Below, piece after piece: positions 50,375 to 61,796 of a stretch of 64,000 bases of DNA. Below the pieces are notes generated by a model. The model had not been told where the DNA came from. It searched no databases and saw nothing but the letters and a program-made list of their open reading frames with translations. This DNA is from Calliphora vicina. Its lineage: Eukaryota > Arthropoda > Insecta > Diptera > Calliphoridae. A program made the position numbers and the translations under genes. Positions within the stretch are counted from its first letter, which is position 1; every line of letters starts with the position of its first letter. The DNA lies in NCBI RefSeq assembly GCF_958450345.1, contig NC_088780.1:170730726-170794725 (forward strand), written 5' to 3'.

Positions 50375-51214
50375 TTTATTTATTTAATACAAAAATCTTT
50401 TTCTTTATTTTGTTTTGTTTTGACATTTTTGTTTGGACAGCTGATTTTGATACATAAATAATCGATAAAAATTAGAGATGACAGTCATTCGTTCGTAATT
50501 CATAAGGTAATTCAAACTGAATTACGTACGAACAAGGTAATTCGCACTTGAAATTTTGTATGGCGAATCATGTAATTCAGTTCGTAATTGGGGGTTGAAT
50601 GACGAATGAAAGCGTGAATGACGAATAATGCCGTCGTGTGAACATAATACCATGTTCACACGACGGCATGCCCTTATTTTAATTGATTTACATACAAACT
50701 ATAACTATAAAATTTGTATGTACATTTTAGAGAACAAAAATAGATCTTTAATAGCTTTATAAGGCTTTTAAATTACTACAGTATATATCAATCAAAATAT
50801 CGACATTTTGTTTTCTCTAAATGTCAAAGCAGTAACTAAGCTAGTTATGAATTGTGAATAAGATCTACAACTATCTATAAACTATTTTTTTAGTTTCTGT
50901 TTTACTAGTTCCGACTTTTCTGAATATGCGCCATTGCTTTGTTATGACAAAATTGTTAATGCTTTTGCTCAGACAACTTTGTCTTGAAAGCAAATGTCAT
51001 TAATTGTCACGATAGATATTTGTCAAGTATAGACAGGTAGTTAGTATCGAGTAACATTCAAACATGGTGTAATGATATACAAGGTGACATTAATCAATAA
51101 TAATCATTACGCCATGAATTCAAAGGTCACATGGGACAGCGTTGCATTTTTAGATCGAAACTAGATAGATAGATAGCAAATATGGAAAAAAAATCGTGTT
51201 GTAAAATGTAAATA

Positions 51215-51344
51215 GGACTCCTTTCACACTAGGCAATTTAGTTGCGCAAGTCTGTTTTTCATTTTCAAAAACATGACCCGACCTTACCTCTGACATCTAC
51301 AAACACAACAATTGCGCAAATAATTGCCTAATGTGAAAGAGGTC
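51215..51344. mobile_element. 130-bp MITE upstream of the zinc-finger gene
   Basis: CTCCTTTCACACTAGGCAAT and (inverted) CTCTTTCACATTAGGCAATT, each followed by a gttgcgcaa/ttgcgcaa block. TAG/TAA flanks. About 600 bp before the coding start. Confidence 0.65.
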
Positions 51345-51540
51345 TAACATCCCCATCAAATCCACTATCTATACTTTTCATAAAATCGCACTTTGTCATT
51401 TTTACAATCACAAATCTACCAAATGCTAAAATGTTAAATCTGGCAACACTGTGTCGTTTTAGTTTTCTGACATTATGTTTTGCTCATCTGTTCGTAACTA
51501 AGAACAGAGTCGTATTTTGTATTTGTTTTTCCTTCATTCC

Positions 51541-51662
51541 ACAACTGGAACGGCAGCGCAAAAATATATCTGCTTGTCAAGCAGGCTGTCAAGCAGCCAA
51601 TGTAAAATCCCTTAAGTGCTTGAAGTTGTCTGATGACCTAGGAAAAGCTATTTTATCATGCA
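51541..51662 (+). other. Possible 5' untranslated exon of the zinc-finger gene
   Basis: A less AT-rich, stop-free stretch (reading ...SACQAGCQAANVKSLKCLK...) ends in tgcag followed by a good gtaaag donor at 51663. A possible acceptor (tgtcgcag) lies near 51720, upstream of the coding start at 51949. It could equally be a short unrelated open frame; no cDNA evidence is available. Confidence 0.3.
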
Positions 51663-51948
51663 GGTAAAGATTACATGTGTTCGTGTGAAGTAACTGCTTG
51701 ATGTTGTTTTCTGTCGCAGAGTTTGTTTTTTGTGGAAACAAACAGAGCAGAATTAATTTTTTTTTGTTTTGACATGCTAAAAATACATTGTGTCATATTT
51801 TAAGACAAACTACAAATATTTAAATTAAATACATATTTTAATTAAATTACCTTTAAGGTAATTTAATTTACCAAGTGATTTCAACTATAAAAGTTGAATT
51901 ATTTTTCTTGTTAAGAAAAAGGCGTACGTGATATAAACAAGGTACACT

Positions 51949-54900
51949 ATGGTGGATACCAACTGCAATTTTCCAAACGGCAAATATAGGAAACTAGAAT
52001 GTAGTGCATCCAATTTGGATTCACTGAATGATGAGGACGAAAGTTTGCTTAGGCAACCACTTCGAACATCATGTGCAGGTTTCTGGGAAGCAAAAAAGGC
52101 TTACGAAAACGGTACAGATGAGGTAAGCAAACAAAGTATACCTAAATTAAATACACAAATTATATACCTACATACATTATGTACATGAATGTATGTATGA
52201 ATGTAACAATATATTGTAAGAATTTTTGATGGCACTAGCGAAGAAAAATGTTTTAAATTATAATAATTCCAGGTACGGCGGCTACTGATGCAAGAATGCT
52301 CTATCATCTATGAGTGCAATGTGTGTCGCAATATGTTTCGAAGTTTGGCAAATTTTATTAGTCACAAACGTAGTTATTGCAAAATGACAACGCCAGATAA
52401 TTTTCATTCCTTTCCGGTAAGTTCTATATGTACGTATATATAATGAAATTGTAATGAAGAAGCCTTCATCAAATTCCATATATTTTAGGTATAATATTTG
52501 GAGAATAGTTCTCATTATACATAGCATTTTAAGTTTTAGCCAGAAAAAATTCCCGACATAAATTGTTGCTGACAATAACCAGTAAATCTGTCGAATACTT
52601 GCGGGCGTGAAATTAGAAGGAAACATTTTATTTCACGTATTATGTCTATGTTATTATTAATATACATATTAGTAAATATTTAAAAGTAAGACGTGATTTT
52701 TGCATAATTTTTTATTTTTTAATTTGTTTGTGATCATTCTTTACAAGTAAGAGTTTATTGGGCAAATCTAGTAGAATTACCAACGTTAAATTTATAATAA
52801 TTGCATATACTAGAACTTGTATACTAATAGTATGTACTGAAAGCTATTTACATTTAAAATAATAATCTAATATGCATATAAAATTCTCTAGTCATGATGT
52901 TGAACTTTTTTATGTATACATATTTGGTAAATATAAGAATAGGTCGAAAAAACAAAAATAATTACCTCTCCAAATCCAAAGTTTTAGCTATAATTTTATA
53001 CTTGCAATTTTTTTCAAATACCTATAAAATCGTTTAATTTTATATATTTGTATGTTTTAATTTTATACAGTTCGGAAATTGTTTATGAAATATTCTTTGT
53101 TTCTTTTAGGGTCGTAACTCAAGCGTGCTCATTCAAACTGTTGAACGTACTGAACCGTGTTTAGTTAAAAGTCGCAGTACAGGCTCATCTCCTATTCCGA
53201 ACACAAAATCATCAGGTCGTGATTTAAGCAAAGTGATTGAACGGTTGAAGCGCGTGGAGGTTTCATCGGAGTGCAGTAATAATAAATCATTGACGATGGA
53301 AAACAAAATGAAGCCCTCATCGCCGGAACCAAAAGCTCCCGATCCTGTATTAGAACTGGAGCATGTATCGACCACTGCTCACGCTGTATATCAGACATTG
53401 AAAACGCAAAATGATTCCGACAGTATTAAAACCGAGTTGGACGAAGTTCACAATCTTCTAACAAATCAAAAAACTTTATTGGGGCCTGATGGCAAAGCAA
53501 TAACAACTGGTCCTACTTTAATCTCTTTCACTCCATCAGATGCAAATGACAGCTGTGGATTAAATGAAAATAATTACAAAGCCACAAAGGTATTGACAGG
53601 AATTTCATGCGAAATATGTAAAATGCCCTTTCAGACTGAGAAGACACTGAAAATGCATGTTCAAAAGAAACATTCATCGACTACGTACGTCTTTCAATGT
53701 CCAACATGCTCAATGACTTTTTTGCAACCAGCTGCCGTTATACGACATCTGGCCAATGAACACAAGTAAGTAAATATTCCTAAAAATATTTTTGCAACAA
53801 GTATCTAATAACGTACAAGTATGTATACATTAGGGTATTCAATCGATTAATCGGTTAGTTAACCGATTAATTTTGTACGGTTAACTGTTCGAATAATTTG
53901 AAATTGCCGATTTTCAAATAACAAATAAACTGATTAACCCAAATTCCTTTTTTTGCACTTTAAATTTTTTTTTTGTATTTATTTTTCCGTTTCAATTCAA
54001 ATACAAATTTCATATTAAAATTAGATATTTTTTGAACATCCAATAAACATGATTAGTGAGTATGTATAATAACTGACATATTTAATTTACATGTATTTGA
54101 AACTTTGTTTGTATTTACATGTATAGACGAAACTTTTTTTAAATGAGTCTTTTATCATAACTAAACGAAACTATTAAATTAATCAAAATCTAAAACAATC
54201 CAAAAAGGTAACTTGGTTACAAACCTCAAAATTTTTGTAACCAAGTTTGCATAGAATAAACACATAGAACGGAAGGAAAGAGTAATATATATGGAAAAGT
54301 TACTCTCTTTTCACACATACGTGTGATACAATAACAAAATACATGCAATACATTCTCATGAATTAGGTTTTTGACAACAGACTTAGGTTTTTGGCTCTCA
54401 GTTACCTATCTGTTTATTGGAAACGTCATAGCTTTTCAAATATTACACTTTTTCTGTGGTTTTGCTGAACATTTTTCATTTTAAAGATATCTGCATGCAG
54501 CCTGTGACTAGGGTTTTTAATTTCCCAACCTTTTTTGATTCCCGGGAATCGGGAAATTTGTTTCTACATTCCCGGGTACCCGGCTATTCCCGAAATATAT
54601 AATGATACTGTAAATTTGGAATAGTGTAGCTAAATTTCATATATAAACTTAGTGTTATAATTATTAAATATCAGAGCTTCGAATTAATTAATAAAATTTG
54701 AGCTTAATTCACTAAAATCTTAATCCGCAATTAAAGAATGGCAGCCTTTCATTCCATAAATCCATTCCTAATATTAATTTTTTTTTAGATTCATTCCAAA
54801 GCCTTTGTTTGAAAGTTTTAAATTAATTTGAAAGTTTTAATAACAGAATTTATTCAAACTTTGAATGATTAAATTTTTGTTAAAACAAATCATTTACAAA

Positions 54901-57900
54901 AGCCTTTTTGTAATAGATTTGAATTGAAGACAAATTTATTCATTTAATAAATTTTTGAAGCAATTTTGTTATGGATTAGAAGATGAAATTTAAAGAAATT
55001 AGAATGATTCAATAAGTAATGAATTCTATAAATAATGAATTCACTTTTAAATTTTCATACGAAAATCCCCAAATAAATAATAATAATAATAAGCGGTTTA
55101 TTATTGCCGAGATATACAGTGGTGGCCAGGAATTTAAGACAAAAATTGTTTGCTAAATTCCACGTGATTGTCAATTATTTTTTCAAATATTTCCACAAAT
55201 ATGTATGCATGAGGTCTGTTTTAACACACAAGTGTGTTTTATTCGACTGTGTCAATTCAGACATATTCACCACGAACACATATAATTTTTCTACAACTTG
55301 ACCAAAAAAGACTTTTTTTAAATAAACATATTTTCTCACATTTATATCATTATATTTTAATTATTATAAAATATTCGGACCAAATTTCGTATTTTTAGTT
55401 CCATTAGTTTCGGTCATATCATGTTATTAACAGCGGATGTTCGCTGAGGTGGGTCAACGTATTTCCACATATCTTTTACCATATATGTTTTACCGATTTT
55501 TCCAAAAAAATTTCAGAAACTAGAAACATTAATAATAAATTTCATACCCTTAGAGGTCCTTTTATTTTGGCTCTATCGCACTTAAAATTCAGTTGATGAA
55601 AAAAATTCAAGTATTTGTCTTAAATTGGTGGCCACCACTGTAAGCCGAAAACTGTAAAAAACTTTTCACTGTTTTTTGGTGAAAAAATAGAGTTCTAACT
55701 TGTTTTCTATGTATTTTCGTCAGTTTTTAATCCCCGGGATTCCCGACTAAAAATCCCGGGAATCGGGTAGTGAAAAATTGGCAAAATTTCCGGGAAGTTT
55801 GTACCGGAAATTCCCGGGATAAAAACCCTACCTGTGACATATGATATTGGTAAATTTCAAGAATGATAAACTAAAGATTATGCCATCACGCGCACATAAT
55901 TAAAACTTTCTGCGCATGTAGAACTCACGCAAACTGTGTTCCTATTGGTTAATAGTCAAGTAATTGTAATTCTAAGGTTGCCAACTCTGACATAATACAT
56001 AAAATGTTTCTCCAGAAACTGTAATTTTCACATATTGAACAGACTTGGCAACCCTTAAAATGGAATATCTACGTCATCTAAAGGGAAATCGTGCGCAAGG
56101 CGCAATATTTAGTAATTTTTATTAGAGTATTTTTAATAAAATCTAAACAAATAGCTAAGGTTGAAGCTAACTAAATATTACATTTAAATTTTCTTGTTTA
56201 CATATTTTTAATCTTATTCAATTTAAAGAATCGATCAGAGGAACAAAATTGACATTTTAATTTGGTGCAGCGAAAAATATAATTGATAACACATACATAT
56301 GTGGGACATTTATTTTTAAAACTTTCTTTATTTTTTTGGGCAGCTCTTGTTTTTAAAATATCGCGGTTTTAATTTGTTTGGTTATTCTATATGTTTCTTC
56401 TTATTGGTTAAATATTGCATAAATTGAATAAAATGTATAAATAAATCTGATACAAAAAAATAGTAGTGTAATACTCTACCTTTGATAAACATTTTAAGAT
56501 ATTTTCACCAAAAACGCTGCGTATCACGTAAATTCAAAAATCAAATTTATATTGCTGTAGTTAAATTTAAATGTGTATTAAGAAATCAGATCTAATTACC
56601 TAAAAAATTAATTTATAAAAAAAATATTGTTTTGGGATGTAAAATTTCGGTGTATTATCTAAATATTTCATAACATTTTTAAATAATTTTTCATTTTAAT
56701 TGAAAACTATGTTCACTTTAATGTGCAGTATTAAATTTTTATTTAGAACTTTCGGAATACATTTTATTGAGGATAAAGCTAAAATAGTCAAATTTCAACA
56801 TTCTTGAAATATCAGACAAATATTCCAAAACATCTACCCAGAATTACTATACTCAAAAGAAACATGTTTATGTAGACCAGTATCATGGTAAAAAAAATTC
56901 ATATTCTAAGTTGTAGTACCCAAAATTTAGAGGAAAAAGACCAAAAAATCGGATATGTAATGTGAATATAAAAACAGCGATATTTCGAAAACGCGAGCAG
57001 ACTGGAAAAACAAGTTTAACATAGTACTGAGGGTTCTGTTTTTTATGTCTCATTAGAACGACAATTACGTACACATTTCTATTCTTTTAAATTAAATTGC
57101 AAAAGTAATTTTTTAATGGCAAAATTTTTACAAAAACTGAAAAAATGCATTTTTCCCCTTGTAAATGCATCTCAAAACTTCATAGGGCTTGCGGCACGTC
57201 TTAACCCCAACCGATTTACCTAAAATTTTTTCAGGATGATTTTTTACTAATATTCACCAAACTGGGGGGTGAGAATGGCCAAAATCCAACTTTCGTTTAT
57301 TAATGGCCACCCTAATATACATAGTAGAATTAATCATGTATACTGGTTAATGTAGATATTTTTCGAGGAATAGAATTTGATTTCCATTCCATTCGAGCGA
57401 TTAAAAGCCATTCAACAAATTCTGTTACACCATCTAAACAACATTGTAAGCTTCGCGAATGGCGATGAAAGACACTGTAAAAAGAAAAAAGAAAAAAGTC
57501 ATCAAGTAGACTCCTGAATTGTGTGCCGCTTTCGATGAAAAGCCTATTAGCAAAAGTTGCTCTTCTTGCGTATCCTATTTACTCAGTTGAAACGTCATTA
57601 TAGGCTGATTCATTTGATATATGAGTGGATGCTATTATATGATAATTAATAAATAAATTTAACTTGATTTATTTGTTTATTTATAGAAAACCATTACGTC
57701 GAATACGCAAAATGCGCGATACTATTCTGAAGAAGCGTATTCAAATTGGAGATGTACAAGTGAAAGGACCGAGCCGCGAGGTGAAACGCCTCAAGTTAAG
57801 TAACACCAAAGACTCCGATCACTCTAATATGTTGGACCAACAAAATGGAAAATATGTCACATCGTGTACGTATTGTTGGAAGAATTTCGAGAGAAGGGCT

Positions 57901-59757
57901 GCTTTGGCCACACATCTGACCAACTGTTTGGCACGAAAGACATCATTGAACAGTGTAGAATTGTCAAAGAATTCCAGTGTTTCAGATGAGCAAATCAATG
58001 TAGCCAAAATACACAACCAAATCTCAAATCAATATTTAGAATGTAATAAACAAAATGATAAAATCAAATCAAGTGGAGAACAAGTAGAAGCTAAAGTTAA
58101 CATTAACATTAAACAAGAACCTCAGGAAGACGAAAACACAACAACAGACACATCAAATATAAATGAACTGTTTAATAATTTAGAAAAACAAACATTTGGC
58201 AATGGTCTGCATACGGTTTCTTTAGAGAAGTTGGATATTATGGTAGACGCAAAGGAAAATGGTGGTGAAGAACATAATGAAATTAAGAATGGTACTGGAC
58301 AAGGTTTTTATTCATACGCCGACCACAACAATGAGAAACCAATCGAGGAAAATAAGGAGGTCAACGCTGTAAGAAAGGAAAAAACAAAACGATTTCGAAT
58401 AGTCTCCCCTTCGAAGCAACTGACCTGCCGCTGTAAGATCTGCAATAAACAATTTAATGCTTTGAGCAATCTTAGACGGCATATCTCAATGTTTCACTAC
58501 AGATCTAGACGTTTTGGTTGCAATTTATGCGATTACCGTGCCTTCAGACGTTATGACATTGTTAATCATCTTACTTTTGTTCATAAAATGACGGGAGAAC
58601 GCGAATCAATGGCTGTTGAATATGTGACGGTTCACGAAATAAAATATTCAAAAGACGATGTAGAAGGTGACATAGTCGTAGTTAATGATGAGACTACCGC
58701 ATCTGAGCAGAATAAAATGCAAGATCAGCAGCAATTAGTAGCAGAATCACAATCCTTCACACATGAAAGTGCGTTAAAAACATACGAGAAGCGAGAAAAG
58801 CGTAAAAACGTGCTATCGCAATCAAATAAAGTTCTTGTGCAACCACTCAAAGTAGATTCTATTGTACCAAAAGATGTTTCTCATGTAAAAATGATCCGTA
58901 GAAAATTTAAAAAGACTTTGGAGCATCAAGTTGAAGGTAAAAAGAGGCCCATTCGAAATCGTATTAAAACTGTTAACAAGGACTTCGTCTATGATCTCAT
59001 CACAGTAAAAGAAGAACCCAAGCAACCATCACGTATGGCTTTCAGGCGTCGTAATACGATATTTGCTGATCAAAACAATTTGACAAGTATTGTGCTTACG
59101 CCGCCTCCCATAAAAATAACACCCTACAGATTAAGAACAGAGCCTTTAATGCCTGCCGACAAAAGTAACGTTAAGGGCGTTGCTGCCAGTGTTTATCGTA
59201 ATGTCATTCATGAGGGTATGGCTGCTCCTTCCACTTTACCGGAACTACCAACGGAGAGGCCACAAATGCGCCCTCGTCTCATATCCTCTTCGCGTAGTGA
59301 CTCCAGCACGGTACCCATTATTGAAACATCAGAACTGGAAGCAGCTCGTCTAAAATCAACATTCTTTGATGATTCATTTCTGGAAAAGTTTGCAAAAAAA
59401 TCGAACCCCTCATTCAAAATGAAGCCATTGTTGGCACTACAACACAGTCCTCTCAACTCAATACTCCTAAAGTTTGATACGACACATCAAAATAATATCA
59501 ATAGAACAGATAGTATTAATTTCTTGAAGCCGCCTGAAAAGGTCAACAATTCTCCGCCTGACTACAATATATGTACACTACAAACTCTAACACAACCAAC
59601 ACTAAAGGAAAGAGATGTTACACCAAATGGCAAACAGATTTTAGAACCATCATCACCACCCGCCACTCCCAAAAAACGTATTACTCTAATGCAACGTCTT
59701 GCTGAAAATAGAGCCAAGCGAAGGGATAGTATCATTCGTACCACTTTAGAAAATTAA
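51949..59757 (+). CDS. Multi-zinc-finger (C2H2/C2HC) nuclear protein
   Basis: Coding exons 51949-52122, 52273-52416, 53110-53765 and 57687-59757; donors gtaag, acceptors ag, all phases agree (the last junction completes a split Lys codon). The start at 51949 gives MVDTNCNFPNG and follows in-frame stops. Predicted length is 1014 residues. Six fingers are visible: C2HC at about 73-94 (C73, C76, H89, C94); C2H2 pairs at 273-294 and 303-324; C2HC at 385-405; C2H2 at 574-595 and 603-624. The spacing is C-x2-C-x12-H throughout, ending in H-x4-H or in a terminal Cys. The long linkers are basic and polar, with sumoylation-like motifs IKQEP and VKEEP. This suggests a DNA-binding transcriptional regulator, possibly repressive. 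I do not recognise the orthologue with certainty. The last intron (3.9 kb) is filled with transposons. Confidence 0.9.
53831..54210. mobile_element. hAT family H, left end, copy 3
   Basis: tagggtattcaatcgattaa, cggttaactgttcgaataat and gattttcaaataacaaataa follow copies 1 and 2. Preceded by GTATACAT; a possible but distant partner (cccta then atatacat) is at about 57310, which would make this a composite element. Confidence 0.6.
54509..55830. mobile_element. hAT element with CCCGGGAAT repeats and perfect 8-bp duplication
   Basis: TAGGGTTTTTAATTTCCC and complement (GGGATAAAAACCCTA), flanked by CCTGTGAC on both sides (54501-54508, 55831-55838). Subterminal ttcccgggaatcggg repeats. 796 bp of its own once the nested MITE (55117-55640 with its TA) is removed. 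No transposase. Confidence 0.9.
55117..55640. mobile_element. Tc1/mariner MITE family T, copy 2, nested in hAT
   Basis: CAGTGGTGGCCAGGAATTTA to the complementary end, TA at 55115-55116 and 55641-55642. Nearly identical to 41253-41775, so both moved recently compared with their neighbours. Confidence 0.9.
57062..57170 (-). repeat. Dispersed repeat family R, copy 3 (reversed, partial)
   Basis: In reverse complement, aattgcaaaagtaatttttt and actgaaaaaatgcattttt match 11566-11660. Further sequence to 57313 (gtgagaatggccaaaatcca, taatggccaccctaa) may belong to the same unit. Confidence 0.6.
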
Positions 59758-59874
59758 CTCTAAGTCTTCTTAAGATAAGCATAAGTTACACATTTTATTT
59801 TATTCAATTCAAATCAAATCAAATCAAATCAAATATGCATAAAAGCTCATATCTTGCGCTTTTTATTTCACAAG

Positions 59875-59880
59875 AATAAA
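59875..59880 (+). terminator. Candidate polyadenylation signal of the zinc-finger gene
   Basis: AATAAA, 118 bases after the stop codon, followed by an A run. It is the first such hexamer after the coding region. Confidence 0.5.
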
Positions 59881-60636
59881 AAAAAAACTGTATATATAAA
59901 AATCTAGTATGTAGTAAATGTCTGGTTAATAATCACTGTATTCTATTATCATCTTTTAATTCGGGAATTAATTAATTCTTCTATTAAACTAACTATTCCA
60001 TTTTATATACATACATATTGACTTAACGTCGTAGCGCCAACTAAAAGTCTTATGTGTTTATTACTTGCATATTTGGGATTATTTGAAAGTAATTGTTACG
60101 TAATTAATACAGGTGATTGAAGAAAACAAATTTTGAATTACACAAGGCCTTTTGTGGGCGCAACATGAAGCCAAGCAATCTGATCATGTCTATCCTCCAT
60201 TAAATTTGTGTATTCTATTCGACCATGCGAATTTCGTATTTATAAAAATGTCACAAAGCTGTTAGCCCTAATGCTTAACACATTCAATATATTCAATTAG
60301 TCCATTAATAATTTTTTTAGAGTAGCTTAAGGTTTAAATTGTTTGTTCTAAATTGAATTATTATAAAAATTCTTTACAATAGATTTTCGTATGGACTGGG
60401 GATCGATTCTGGTTCTGAGTTTCTGATTATCGTTAAGTGAATAAATGATAAATAAATTCAAATGTTTGCATATGAAAAGAAAAAGTTGAATAAAACAAAT
60501 TGAAGAACGGGAATCGCAATTTGTGTAATTGTGAAATGATAATATGTAAAGTTCTTATGAAAACGAAAATGAAAAGTTTTTTTTCATTTCACTGTTTCAA
60601 AGAACCAGAATCGTCATAAGAAACCATGTGATCCTT
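59881..60636. other. Downstream flank of the zinc-finger gene
   Basis: AT-rich, with an aatcaaatcaaatcaaa run at 59808-59833 just before the polyadenylation signal. No gene seen. Confidence 0.5.
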
Positions 60637-61003
60637 ACATTTTAGGTATAAAATGTGTTCAGCAAAGTTATGTAAAAAGTTACGGAGAATATTTTTGTAG
60701 AATATGTTAACCCTCTAAATCCTCAAGGCATGGGTCCATCATTAAAACAGGGATTTAAGGAGTTAAAATATTCTGCAAATAATTAATACGTGAAATTTTA
60801 CTATAAGTCCCTGAATACATCAAAACGAAAAATTCAACCAGAAAGTCAGAAATGAGACAAACAAAAGAGATCCTAGGGTTAATTTCGCATTTATTAAGAA
60901 TTCTATTTTAAAGAACATTTTAGGTATAAAATGTATTCAGCAAATTTATGTAAAATGTTACGAAGAACATTTTTGTATAATCCTCTAAATCACCAAGACA
61001 TGG
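60637..61003 (+). repeat. Pair of direct repeats of about 95 bp
   Basis: attttaggtataaaatgtgt...ccctctaaatcctcaaggca (60637-60732) recurs at 60914-61003 with about 85 percent identity by eye, separated by 180 bp. Confidence 0.65.
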
Positions 61004-61029
61004 TTCTCTTTTGGAAATTAACCCTGTAT

Positions 61030-61690
61030 CTCCTTTGGGTCAAAATGACCCAAAAAGTGTATTATCGCCAAAATTAAAGAAAAATGCAAATTTTTCAGTT
61101 TTTAAAAAAAAAATTATACTAAATAAATACTTTTGCAATTGAATGCAAAAGAATCGAAATATGTACGTAATAATCGTTATAATGAGATATAAATGACAAA
61201 ATTTGGTTAAAAAATGTTAAAGTTATTACAAATTCGCCAGACCATTAACGTGTTTCAGGCCACTTGAACATAAAATTTAGGAAAAAAATTAACATATTTC
61301 GAGAAAAATTGAAATAAAAGCTAATTTTTACTTAAAATATGTCCATATTTACTTGTATATGAGTTTTTGTCTTCGTAGGATACCGTTAACCTATTCGCAG
61401 GTATGGCCAAAAAAAATAATTTTTTTTAACGGCTGTTTCAAAACTCCATTTTCAAATTTTTAAAAATTTTGTTAAACAAATTTCAGATTTTTTCGATCAT
61501 CACATTGGGGTTTATTGAGATCAAAATAGGGAATAAAAATATGAAAAAATTATGTCAATACCTCTAACAGTTTTTCCGTACCTGCGATTTAAATTTTGCG
61601 TTTTTCAAGAAAAACTAATTTTTTGTCCATATTTAGGCGAATGAGTCCAATTTCCTTACTGTTATAAATTTTAAGTAAAACCTATTCATA
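61030..61690 (+). repeat. Dispersed repeat family R, copy 4, leading into the satellite
   Basis: From actaaataaatacttttgca (61118) it matches window positions 1-558 with few differences. Just before it lies a palindrome (TTTGGGTC...GACCCAAA, 61034-61054). Confidence 0.85.
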
Positions 61691-61796
61691 ATATTATAGT
61701 CCTTGTAATTTTAAATATGTTCTGAAAGTTTTACTAAAATCGGAAAACGATAACCTTTGAATCGTGAAGGTCAAAGGTCAAATTTTTCAATACATA

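Larger units (their letters stand above)
49472..50645. mobile_element. Harbinger-like element, tandemly duplicated
   Basis: Two direct copies of about 500 bp (49472-49970, 49972-50508), each opening with tgccatgtttccacggca and closing with gacagtcattcgttcgtaat, then a right part in inverted sense (ttcgtaattgggggttgaat ... atgccgtcgtgtgaaca). Each copy holds a two-exon Myb/SANT-like gene piece. A perfect hairpin of about 18 bp per arm (atgccgtcgtgtgaacat / complement) sits at 50627-50668. Confidence 0.7.
53766..57686 (+). other. 3.9-kb last intron of the zinc-finger gene
   Basis: Donor gtaagt, acceptor tttatag. Holds 53831 (hAT-H end), 54509-55830 (hAT with nested MITE) and 57062-57170 (family R). 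55840-57060 shows nothing recognisable. Confidence 0.8.

Noticed and set aside
52282..52626. 114-residue minus-strand open frame
   Set aside because: Overlaps the zinc-finger gene's exon 2 and its intron on the other strand; no protein-like motif, no promoter or splice support.
53831..57320. One 3.5-kb composite hAT element spanning most of the last zinc-finger intron
   Set aside because: The GTATACAT/ATATACAT flanks match at 7 of 8 bases, but the right end (ggccaccctaa) does not resemble the family H terminus, so chance is likely.
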